From positions 868,001 to 932,000 of the forward strand of contig NZ_JALBUF010000001.1 of the NCBI RefSeq assembly GCF_022606465.1: a DNA stretch of 64,000 bases, written 5' to 3'. The translations under genes and the position numbers were made by a program. This document shows, one piece after another, positions 46,612-54,223 of the stretch (positions are counted from its first letter, which is position 1; every line of letters starts with the position of its first letter). The notes under the pieces were generated by a model that had not been told where the DNA came from, ran no database searches, and saw nothing but the letters and a program-made list of their open reading frames with translations. The DNA comes from Sulfoacidibacillus ferrooxidans. GTDB lineage: Bacteria; Bacillota; Bacilli; Alicyclobacillales; SLC66.

Positions 46612-47244
46612 TTAGAAGCGAGAACAAAACTCCTTACTACTTCTCACTTGTTCTATAATTTCTCGCAGACGCTTTGCGCTATCCTGCAGATCGTCGTTTA
46701 CTACCACAAAGTCATATTGATCTTTATGTTTCATCTCTAGCTCCACACGGCTCAAGCGAGTCTGTATATTGCTGACATCAGAGTCCCGACCGTATAACCG
46801 CTGTGACAATTCATCTATAGAGGGTGGCGTAATAAAAATAGTGCAAATATGATCAGGAAAAGCCTTGACCGCATCTGCACATCCGAGCACATCCATATCT
46901 GTTATGATGTCGTAGCCTTGTGCAATCGCATACTGAATAGAAGGTAGATGTGTCCCATAATAGTCATTGGTATGGATCTTTTTCCATTCCAGGAATTGTC
47001 CAGATTGAATCATCGCCTCAAACTCTTCAATCTGTAAAAAGACATACGGATTCAGTTGGCTCTCTCCTGTCCGCATGGGCCGAGTAGTTGCAGAGGGCAT
47101 ATAATAGACCCCTTTTAAACCCTGTAAAACAATCCCTAGCAACGTGTTTTTCCCTACACCAGACGGGCCTGATAAAATAAAAAAATAACCTGGCCGATCC
47201 TGCTTGTCTTCTGTCCGAAATGGAATAAAGATCTCCGGAGCCAT
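46612..47244 (-). CDS. Guanylate kinase-like protein (probable paralogue)
   Basis: 210 residues. P-loop LSGPSGVGKNTLL, then SATTRPMRTGE (GMP-binding) and YYGTHLPSIQ, with ITDMDVLG. All are typical of Gmk, although the P-loop has GKNT where Gmk usually has GKGT or GKST. It is not in the usual rpoZ/priA neighbourhood. ATG at 47244 with AGGGGG 6 bases upstream. Could have a specialised substrate. Confidence 0.8.
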   Translation of the reverse strand: MAPEIFIPFRTEDKQDRPGYFFILSGPSGVGKNTLLGIVLQGLKGVYYMPSATTRPMRTGESQLNPYVFLQIEEFEAMIQSGQFLEWKKIHTNDYYGTHLPSIQYAIAQGYDIITDMDVLGCADAVKAFPDHICTIFITPPSIDELSQRLYGRDSDVSNIQTRLSRVELEMKHKDQYDFVVVNDDLQDSAKRLREIIEQVRSSKEFCSRF

Positions 47245-47377
47245 CCCCATCCCCCTTGTGTGACTGCCCCTCATGAAAAAGTCCAATGCACGGCAGTTGC
47301 TTTACCACATTATGATGGGTATTTGGGAACTCTGTCAACGCCACTTCTCACGGTTTTTTGTGATGAATAGATATTGA

Positions 47378-47602
47378 CTACCCTGCAGCCAAAACTTTTG
47401 CTTCTAACTCAGGCATAATGAAAAAGAAGGCCAACAAAATAAAGGTAATTCCCCACCCAGTCCACGCAGCCCCCACTTTTAATTGATCCTTTGCTGGAAC
47501 TGACGAATTATAGAGTTCAATGAGAATAAAGAACAAAAGGAACACTACTACACCATGGCGGGCAGTCGATTCAGCCACCATTTCCTTACGAAGATCAGGC
47601 AC
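47378..47602 (-). CDS. Small two-helix membrane protein, unknown
   Basis: 74 residues with two hydrophobic stretches (about 17-32 and 48-65). GTG at 47602 preceded by TAGGGGGT, spacing 7. I do not recognise the family. Located between the gmk paralogue and the thioesterase. Confidence 0.6.
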   Translation of the reverse strand: MPDLRKEMVAESTARHGVVVFLLFFILIELYNSSVPAKDQLKVGAAWTGWGITFILLAFFFIMPELEAKVLAAG

Positions 47603-47781
47603 TATTTTAACCCCCTACTATCGCAACCTCTTGCTTATACATAATGTAGCTTAGTTCGCACTTGCCAATGGCACCTGCCTGATTGATGTTCAATAATCCT
47701 TGCAGAAAGACGATAATGGATGAACAGTGCTGAGCTCAAATAGCACGGATCTTTAACCCATATATAGGTGCTGCTACTCGA

Positions 47782-48291
47782 TCATTTATGATAAAAGGAG
47801 CCTGTAGCAGTAGCCATAATCTGTCCCTCTTCATCCATGACATCACAGGTCGTTACATTGATGCGACCACCTGATGAGACTACTTTTGCATTAGCTGTAG
47901 CAAATGCTCCACGAATCGGACGATGATAGCGAACATGGAGATCAAGCGTTACTCCAGGACGATGTTTATCCATATAACTGGCTAAGCCCATCGCATTATC
48001 ACACAAAAGAGCAGTTACGCCTCCATGTAACATATTGGCTGGATTTTTAACTAATTCATTAACAGGTAAACGAATAGAAGTTATGCCCTTATCCACCTCC
48101 ACTTGTTCCTCTTTAAGAAAATGATGTAGAAAATACAAGCCTGATTGATTTCGATTATCATGTGATGCTTGTGCCGCATGTAAAGCAATCATCAAGTCTT
48201 CCATATCAAATGAGGATAACTTCTCCAACAACTCTTGCTTCTTTTCATCAAGGTTGAACTGCTCGTCATTTCTCACTATATCAACTCCCAT
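47782..48291 (-). CDS. PaaI-family hotdog-fold thioesterase
   Basis: 169 residues; HGGVTALLCDNAMGLA (catalytic HGG..D region), LHVRYHRPIRG and ATATGSFY. The first 60 residues are an unusual helical extension. It probably hydrolyses acyl-CoA. ATG 48291 or GTG 48276 are both possible. Confidence 0.8.
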   Translation of the reverse strand: MGVDIVRNDEQFNLDEKKQELLEKLSSFDMEDLMIALHAAQASHDNRNQSGLYFLHHFLKEEQVEVDKGITSIRLPVNELVKNPANMLHGGVTALLCDNAMGLASYMDKHRPGVTLDLHVRYHRPIRGAFATANAKVVSSGGRINVTTCDVMDEEGQIMATATGSFYHK

Positions 48292-48496
48292 TTGCTTACT
48301 CTGATTAGTTTATTTTACCACACTAAGATCTTCTTCGCAGGAGTGTACCCGCTTACATATAGACCTTTTATTTACTTGGATTGTATTGGTTAATTTCCCG
48401 ATTATCCACACATACTAGCTCCAATTCAACCGGTTTCCTTTGCACAGCAATCGTTTACACAAAGTTTCAGTTGAACCATAAGAGGGAGGGAGAATA

Positions 48497-48622
48497 TTGA
48501 AACAAAATGCAAATGAGGGTTTGAATAAAACCTTTTGGGTCGTATCCATTATTTTTATTTTATTTTTTGCTATGGGTGCCATCCTATGGTGGTTTGATGC
48601 CAGTTTAATGCATTCCAAATAA
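48497..48622 (+). CDS. 41-aa single-helix membrane protein upstream of quinol oxidase
   Basis: TTG start at 48497 with AGGGAGGG 6-7 bases upstream. One membrane segment (WVVSIIFILFFAMGAILWWF). Too short for automatic ORF calls. It may be an accessory oxidase subunit; family not recognised. Confidence 0.6.
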   Translation: MKQNANEGLNKTFWVVSIIFILFFAMGAILWWFDASLMHSK

Positions 48623-48754
48623 AGGAATATTTTTTGTTTATTAGGGAATCTTGTAAGGTGCACATGATCCTTTGTCTTTAATACAAATGAAACCTACAAA
48701 ATACCCGTTGGATCACCACTGCTCCTATTGTCACATGAACATGGAGGTAGAACG

Positions 48755-48907
48755 ATGAAGAATAGAACTGGGCCACCACCTACACCGACAAGACAAACAC
48801 GGCGAAATTTTGCAGCTGGTATGACACTCTTTATGCTGTTTATCATTATAGTCCTGCTATGGGAGTTCAAAGGTTATGTATATCAATTTTTCACAGGTAC
48901 GCTGTAA
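48755..48907 (+). CDS. 50-aa single-helix membrane protein before qoxA
   Basis: ATG at 48755 with GGAGGT 6 bases upstream. Proline/arginine-rich N-terminus (PPPTPTRQTRRNF), then one helix (MTLFMLFIIIVLLWEF). Located 49 bases before the oxidase subunit II gene. Likely a small oxidase accessory subunit. Confidence 0.65.
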   Translation: MKNRTGPPPTPTRQTRRNFAAGMTLFMLFIIIVLLWEFKGYVYQFFTGTL

Positions 48908-48956
48908 AGAAAGGCGGCATAACAGACATGATTAAGCACAGTAGGATGATCAATCA

Positions 48957-49859
48957 ATGAAGCATACACGAATGAGTACATATGCATGGATTGCTGCCCT
49001 TAGTGGCACTACCCTCTTATTGCCTGGGTGTGGCGAGCAAGTATTAGTCTTTAATCCTGTGGGGCCTGTCGGAATGATTGAAAAACAGATGATCATTTTG
49101 TCTATTATCATGATTTCCATCGTAGTCATTCCTGTCATCGTCTTACTTGCGATGATCATCACTCGCTATCGCGATAAACCAAACAATACATCTCCATATC
49201 GACCCGAATGGTCTGAAAATCGCACATTAGAAATTATTTGGTGGGCCGTCCCCATTGCCATTGTAGGCGTCTTAGGTACTTTTACAGTGCAAAGAACATT
49301 TGCACTCGTTCGTCCACCTGGCAATACGGATAATCCATTAACGATTCAGGTTACTTCAATGGATTGGAAATGGCTATTTCAATACCCTGATCAAAAAATA
49401 GCGACTGTAAACTATTGTGAAATCCCATCCAATCGGCCGATCCAATTTGTTCTCACATCCAATGCTCCAATGAATTCATTTTGGGTGCCTCAATTAGGTG
49501 GACAGGAATACACCATGCCAGGAATGGCCATGAAACTGTGGTTAGAAGCCAATAGGCCCGGTGTCTATTATGGATCAGGTGCTAATTTTAGTGGTGAGGG
49601 CTTTGCACATATGCACTTTAATGTCGTTGCTCGTCCACAGGGGGAGTTTGATCAATGGGTGCAAAACGTTAAAGCTTCTGCTCCGCCATTGACCGATCGC
49701 CAATACGCAACGCTTGCACAACGAACGATTGTACAGCCAATGACATTTTCTACAAATCAACCTGGATTATTTGAAAAAATCGTCTACCAAGATGGTGGTA
49801 TGTACATGCGACGCGATCTTATGAAAGGGAAAATACACACTCATTCTGGAACGGATTGA
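48957..49859 (+). CDS. qoxA: Quinol oxidase subunit II (QoxA/CyoA-like)
   Basis: 300 residues. Lipoprotein signal with LPGC (Cys25), two transmembrane helices (about 40-65 and 90-110) and a cupredoxin domain. The CuA ligands of cytochrome c oxidases are absent (NFSGEGFAHMHF region), so quinol rather than cytochrome c is the donor. Opens the four-subunit operon. ATG 48957 after GTAGGATG. Confidence 0.9.
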   Translation: MKHTRMSTYAWIAALSGTTLLLPGCGEQVLVFNPVGPVGMIEKQMIILSIIMISIVVIPVIVLLAMIITRYRDKPNNTSPYRPEWSENRTLEIIWWAVPIAIVGVLGTFTVQRTFALVRPPGNTDNPLTIQVTSMDWKWLFQYPDQKIATVNYCEIPSNRPIQFVLTSNAPMNSFWVPQLGGQEYTMPGMAMKLWLEANRPGVYYGSGANFSGEGFAHMHFNVVARPQGEFDQWVQNVKASAPPLTDRQYATLAQRTIVQPMTFSTNQPGLFEKIVYQDGGMYMRRDLMKGKIHTHSGTD

Positions 49860-49906
49860 TTAAAGATAAATTCTATAAATAACCATATTGGGAAAGAAGG
49901 TACGAC

Positions 49907-51877
49907 ATGCTGCAGAATGTCGAGAATTTTGCAAGTCATTTCTTTGTATTAGGTGACCCGATGATTTACGGCGCTGATGTATCCATCGTCTTAGCAAGTG
50001 CAGCCATCGTATTTGTACTCACTTATTACAAAAAATGGGGTTACTTGTGGCGCGAGTGGTTAACAACTGTTGATCACAAGAAAATTGGGATTATGTATAT
50101 GATTGCTACACTCCTTATGCTATTTCGGGGTGGTGTGGATGCCATGTTGATGCGCACACAGTTGATCATGCCCGGTATGCCTTTTTTAAAGGCACAACAT
50201 TATAATGAGATATTTACAACGCACGGTACAATTATGATCCTCTTCATGGCCATGCCAGGAGTATTCGCTCTAATGAATATTGCAGTTCCACTGCAAATTG
50301 GCGCTCGCGATGTGGCATTCCCATATCTCAATGCAATTAGCTTTTGGATGTTCTTTTTTGCTGCGATGTTGCTCAACCTGTCGTTCGTCATTGGCGGATC
50401 ACCAGATGCTGGTTGGACCAGCTATGCTCCACTTGCAGGGCTCACTTTTGATAAAGGTCCGGGGGAAAACTTTTATCTACTGGCTCTTGAAATTACCGGT
50501 ATAGGAAGTATGGCGACTGGAATTAATTTCTTTGTAACCATCATGAAATTACGAGCTCCTGGCATGACATTGATGCGCATGCCCTTATTTACCTGGTCAA
50601 TTGTAGCTACTACAGTAATTATTATTTTCGCTTTCCCTCCACTTACTGTGGACCTTGGGCTGTTATTATTTGACCGTTTAGCAAGTTCTCACTTCTTTAC
50701 AATCTTTGATGGTGGCAATCCAATGATGTATGTCAATATGTTCTGGATGTGGGGACATCCAGAAGTATATATTGTCGTTCTCCCTGCATTTGGCGTCTTT
50801 TCTGAGGTCGTCGCTACATTTTCAAAAAAGCGTACATTTGGTTATGCATCGATGGTCGCCTCCTTACTTGCGATAGCAGTAATTAGCTTTTTTACGTGGG
50901 TTCACCACTTTTTCACCATGGGTGCAGGACCTGGAGTCAATAGTTTTTTTGCGGTTGCTACTATGATTATCGCCATTCCGACTGGAGTGAAAGTATTCAA
51001 CTGGCTCTTTACCATGTACCAAGGACGCATTCGGATGAACTTACCCATGTTATGGGCAGTGGCATTTATTCCAAATTTCGCAATTGGCGGAGCCACAGGC
51101 GTCATGCTATCCGTTGCACCTGCGGACTATCAGTTTCACAACAGTTATTTCCTTATTGCGCACTTTCACCAAGTACTCATCGGTGGAACCCTATTTGGAA
51201 TACTCGCTGGCATGTATTACTGGTGGCCTAAGATGTTTGGTGTCATTTTAGATGAAAAAATTGGTCGATGGGCATTTTGGTTCTTTAACATTGGATTTTA
51301 CGTCTGCTTCCTCCCTCAATACTGGCTAGGTTGGATGGGTATGACTCGTAGGATGTACACCTATCTCCCTGGTATGGGGTGGACGATGTGGAACTTTATA
51401 TCGACGATGGGTGCCTACATGATGGGAACTGGATTTATCCTCATCGTCATACAAATCATCTACAGTATTCTATACGGAGAACGCGATCTTACTGGTGATC
51501 CATGGGATGGCCGGACATTAGAATGGTCCCTACCGTCGCCTGCTCCACATTACAATTTTGCTCGAATTCCTACAATTACAGGTCGCGATGCTTGGTGGAC
51601 GATGAAGGAAGAACAACGAAAAGGAATTACGCATTCGGAAGAAGAAGCGCCACTTAAACCAATTCATATGCCAAATGATTCGGGGCGCCCATTTGTCCTA
51701 TCTGTTCTATTCTTTATTGCAGGTTTTGCGCTTGTATTTACATGGTATCCTCTGGCGTTTGTTGCTTTTATCGGCATACTCGCGTCACTCGTCATGCGAT
51801 CATTCGAGTATGACACAGACCATACCATTTCAGTTGAAGAACTACGTCATTCAGAAGCGGCTTATGGGAGGGTGTAA
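49907..51877 (+). CDS. qoxB: Quinol oxidase subunit I (heme-copper)
   Basis: 656 residues, about 14-15 helices. Heme-copper ligands: TTHGTIMI (heme His), WGHPEVYIVVLPAFG (CuB His and cross-linked Tyr), HHFF (CuB), and AHFHQVLIGG (heme a3). It reduces oxygen to water and pumps protons. ATG with AGAAGG. Confidence 0.95.
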   Translation: MLQNVENFASHFFVLGDPMIYGADVSIVLASAAIVFVLTYYKKWGYLWREWLTTVDHKKIGIMYMIATLLMLFRGGVDAMLMRTQLIMPGMPFLKAQHYNEIFTTHGTIMILFMAMPGVFALMNIAVPLQIGARDVAFPYLNAISFWMFFFAAMLLNLSFVIGGSPDAGWTSYAPLAGLTFDKGPGENFYLLALEITGIGSMATGINFFVTIMKLRAPGMTLMRMPLFTWSIVATTVIIIFAFPPLTVDLGLLLFDRLASSHFFTIFDGGNPMMYVNMFWMWGHPEVYIVVLPAFGVFSEVVATFSKKRTFGYASMVASLLAIAVISFFTWVHHFFTMGAGPGVNSFFAVATMIIAIPTGVKVFNWLFTMYQGRIRMNLPMLWAVAFIPNFAIGGATGVMLSVAPADYQFHNSYFLIAHFHQVLIGGTLFGILAGMYYWWPKMFGVILDEKIGRWAFWFFNIGFYVCFLPQYWLGWMGMTRRMYTYLPGMGWTMWNFISTMGAYMMGTGFILIVIQIIYSILYGERDLTGDPWDGRTLEWSLPSPAPHYNFARIPTITGRDAWWTMKEEQRKGITHSEEEAPLKPIHMPNDSGRPFVLSVLFFIAGFALVFTWYPLAFVAFIGILASLVMRSFEYDTDHTISVEELRHSEAAYGRV

Positions 51878-51880
51878 CCA

Positions 51881-52507
51881 ATGGCAATGGTAGATTCCTT
51901 TATAAAGGCACCATCTACACATCGAATACCGCTTGAATACACGCATGAAGAAGATGCATTGCGGATCTTTGGTTTTTGGATCTTTCTTGCAACAGACTTG
52001 CTCCTTTTTGCGAGTCTGTTTGCAACCTACTCCGTGTTATACCGGCATGTTGGACACGGACCCGGGCCATTACAAATTTTTGACGTGACTGGCTTTTCTG
52101 CAGAGACGTTTATTTTACTCACTAGTAGCTTTACGTGTGGGTTGTCTACCTATTCCATGCACCGTGGACAGAAAGGCTGGATGATGGCATGGATGGCCGT
52201 TACCATTCTTCTTGGCATCTCCTTCATCAGCTTTGAACTCACAGAATTTGTAGGTGACGTAGCACAAGGTGCAACCCTGCAAACAAGTGCTTTTTTATCA
52301 GCCTTCTTTACTTTAGTTGGCACACATGGTGCACACGTATCCCTTGGAATCGGCTGGATGACTTTGATTTTTATCCAACTTGCTGTCCATGGTCTAACAG
52401 CAACTACCGCTCGAAAAGCTTTTATCGTGAGCCTGTACTGGCATTTCCTTGATGTTGTTTGGATATTTATCTTCACCATTGTGTATTTACTAGGGGAGAT
52501 GAGTTGA
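51881..52507 (+). CDS. qoxC: Quinol oxidase subunit III
   Basis: 208 residues, five transmembrane helices. Motifs FWIFLATDLLLFASLFATY, GAHVSLGIGW and YWHFLDVVWIFIF are typical of heme-copper oxidase subunit III. GGAGGG 8 bases upstream. Starts 4 bases after qoxB. Confidence 0.93.
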   Translation: MAMVDSFIKAPSTHRIPLEYTHEEDALRIFGFWIFLATDLLLFASLFATYSVLYRHVGHGPGPLQIFDVTGFSAETFILLTSSFTCGLSTYSMHRGQKGWMMAWMAVTILLGISFISFELTEFVGDVAQGATLQTSAFLSAFFTLVGTHGAHVSLGIGWMTLIFIQLAVHGLTATTARKAFIVSLYWHFLDVVWIFIFTIVYLLGEMS

Positions 52508-52508
52508 C

Positions 52509-52874
52509 ATGTCTAGCGTAGAGCACAGTTTTGACGAACACAACGGTTCAATTAACGGTGGACCACCCGCCGTTGACGATAGTCATGGGCCTTGGAAACA
52601 CATCATTGGATATGCTATTTCACTTGTTCTCACTGCAGTTGCCTTGTGGATGGTCGTATCCCACGTCGCACTTGCTTCTTCACTCTTTGCCATTATCGTC
52701 ATACTTGCTGTATTGCAGGCGTTTGTGCAGTTGTTTTTCTTTATGCACATCAATGAAAGCCATGCACCACAATGGCCTTTTCACGTATGGATGCTCACAC
52801 TCGGATTACTTTTCACCATTACCGTCATTGTTGGATCTATTTGGATTATGAGTTTTGGTTCAGAATCCTATTAA
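52509..52874 (+). CDS. qoxD: Quinol oxidase subunit IV
   Basis: 121 residues, three helices. HIIGYAISLVLTAVALW, VLAVLQAFVQLFFFMHI and a terminal helix match subunit IV (COX4/CyoD). One base after the qoxC stop. Confidence 0.9.
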   Translation: MSSVEHSFDEHNGSINGGPPAVDDSHGPWKHIIGYAISLVLTAVALWMVVSHVALASSLFAIIVILAVLQAFVQLFFFMHINESHAPQWPFHVWMLTLGLLFTITVIVGSIWIMSFGSESY

Positions 52875-52902
52875 CAACAAGAAAGAGCTTGTATCACTCA
52901 TT

Positions 52903-52970
52903 TGGCGGTTCCCTAGGCTTCGAAACTATGTTAAATTAGGGAAAACATCGACTGCAAAGGAGAACCGCCA
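52903..52970 (+). promoter_or_regulatory. Inverted repeat ending at the lactate oxidase start
   Basis: TGGCGGTTC at 52903-52911 is the exact reverse complement of GAACCGCCA at 52962-52970, whose last base is the A of the start codon. The ribosome site (AAAGGAG) and a possible -10 TTAAAT (about 52931) lie between or within. Confidence 0.45.
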
Positions 52971-54142
52971 TGACTACATATGGATTAGATACCCAATTTA
53001 AAATATACGCATCCGGTCTCATGGGTGCCAACTCGTCTCTTCCCGTCTCCTTTTCTGACTGGGAGCAAGCTGCGCGATCCGTTTTGGCAGATGGACCTTT
53101 TGGCTACGTTGCAGGTGGTGCAGGCGCAGAGGATACGATGAAGGCCAATCGCGATGCATTTTCTGGTTATGCGATCCGCCCGCGCATGTTGAATGATGTA
53201 TCAGATCGCGACCTAACAACAACTATACTAGGACAGCCATTCTCCATTCCTTTGGCTTTAGCACCTATTGGCGTGCAATCGATTATTCATCCAGATGCAG
53301 AACGGGCACCTGCTCGAGCTGCAGCTGATCTCGACGTTCCTTTTATCCTGAGTACGGTTTCTTCAGTTTCTATTGAAGACATTGCAAAAGAAATGAATCA
53401 TGCAACGAGATGGTTTCAACTCTATCCAGGTAAAGATCCTGAAGTGATCGATAGTATGATTGCTCGTGCACAACAATCAGGTTACTCAGCAATCGTCGTC
53501 ACGGTGGATACCACGATGCTCGCGTGGCGGGAATTAGATCTTAAAAATGCATATCTTCCTTTTCTTCAAGGTGAAGGTATAGCCAACTATGTGTCAGACC
53601 CTGTCTTTATAAGCCGTCTTAAAGAGTCTCCTAAGGTAAACCCAAGCGCTGCCATTGAACTGTTTTTAAAGATTTATGTAAACCCGGGCTTTACATGGGC
53701 CGATCTCAAGCAATTGCGTGACAAAGTAACACTGCCTATGTTTATTAAGGGAATCACTCATCCCGATGATGCAAAACGGGCGCTCGAAATTGGGATGGAT
53801 GGAATCATTGTTTCTAACCATGGCGGACGCCAGGTAGATGGGGCCATCTCTGCTCTCTCAGGACTCGTAGAGATTCGCAAAGTTGTACAAGATGATGTGC
53901 CACTGCTTTTCGATAGTGGCATCCGTCATGCGGCTGACATCGTGAAAGCACTAGCACTGGGTGCTAAAGCTGTTTTACTTGGAAGACCCTACGCCTATGC
54001 CATGGCAACAGCAGGTGAACAAGGTGTCCACAGACTCTTAACTCATCTACGTGCCGAATTAGACTTGCAGCTGTCGTTAGCTGGGGTGCGCTCTGTCGCA
54101 GATATTAATGAATCACACATTACATCCATTTCACCTAGATAG
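52970..54142 (+). CDS. FMN-dependent alpha-hydroxy-acid (lactate) oxidase/dehydrogenase
   Basis: 390 residues, FMN-dependent alpha-hydroxyacid oxidizing TIM barrel. Catalytic motif SNHGGRQVDGA, FDSGIRHAADIVKAL, FQLYPG and FIKGI. Length and features match lactate 2-monooxygenase/lactate oxidase-like enzymes; exact substrate unknown. AAAGGAG before the ATG. Confidence 0.87.
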   Translation: MTTYGLDTQFKIYASGLMGANSSLPVSFSDWEQAARSVLADGPFGYVAGGAGAEDTMKANRDAFSGYAIRPRMLNDVSDRDLTTTILGQPFSIPLALAPIGVQSIIHPDAERAPARAAADLDVPFILSTVSSVSIEDIAKEMNHATRWFQLYPGKDPEVIDSMIARAQQSGYSAIVVTVDTTMLAWRELDLKNAYLPFLQGEGIANYVSDPVFISRLKESPKVNPSAAIELFLKIYVNPGFTWADLKQLRDKVTLPMFIKGITHPDDAKRALEIGMDGIIVSNHGGRQVDGAISALSGLVEIRKVVQDDVPLLFDSGIRHAADIVKALALGAKAVLLGRPYAYAMATAGEQGVHRLLTHLRAELDLQLSLAGVRSVADINESHITSISPR

Positions 54143-54157
54143 TCTCATATGATCATT

Positions 54158-54202
54158 TAGCACACGCGTATGTCTCTCATAGAGATACATACGCGTGTGC
54201 TA
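54158..54202. terminator. Bidirectional terminator hairpin between lactate oxidase and KdpD sensor
   Basis: 16-bp perfect stem (TAGCACACGCGTATGT arms, plus a further TCTCT/AGAGA) between convergent genes. Confidence 0.75.
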
Positions 54203-54223
54203 GTTAATAGATCTATGACCCAA

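Noticed and set aside
48415-48663. Minus-strand ORF of 82 codons
   Set aside because: Antisense to the small qox-associated gene; no ribosome site.
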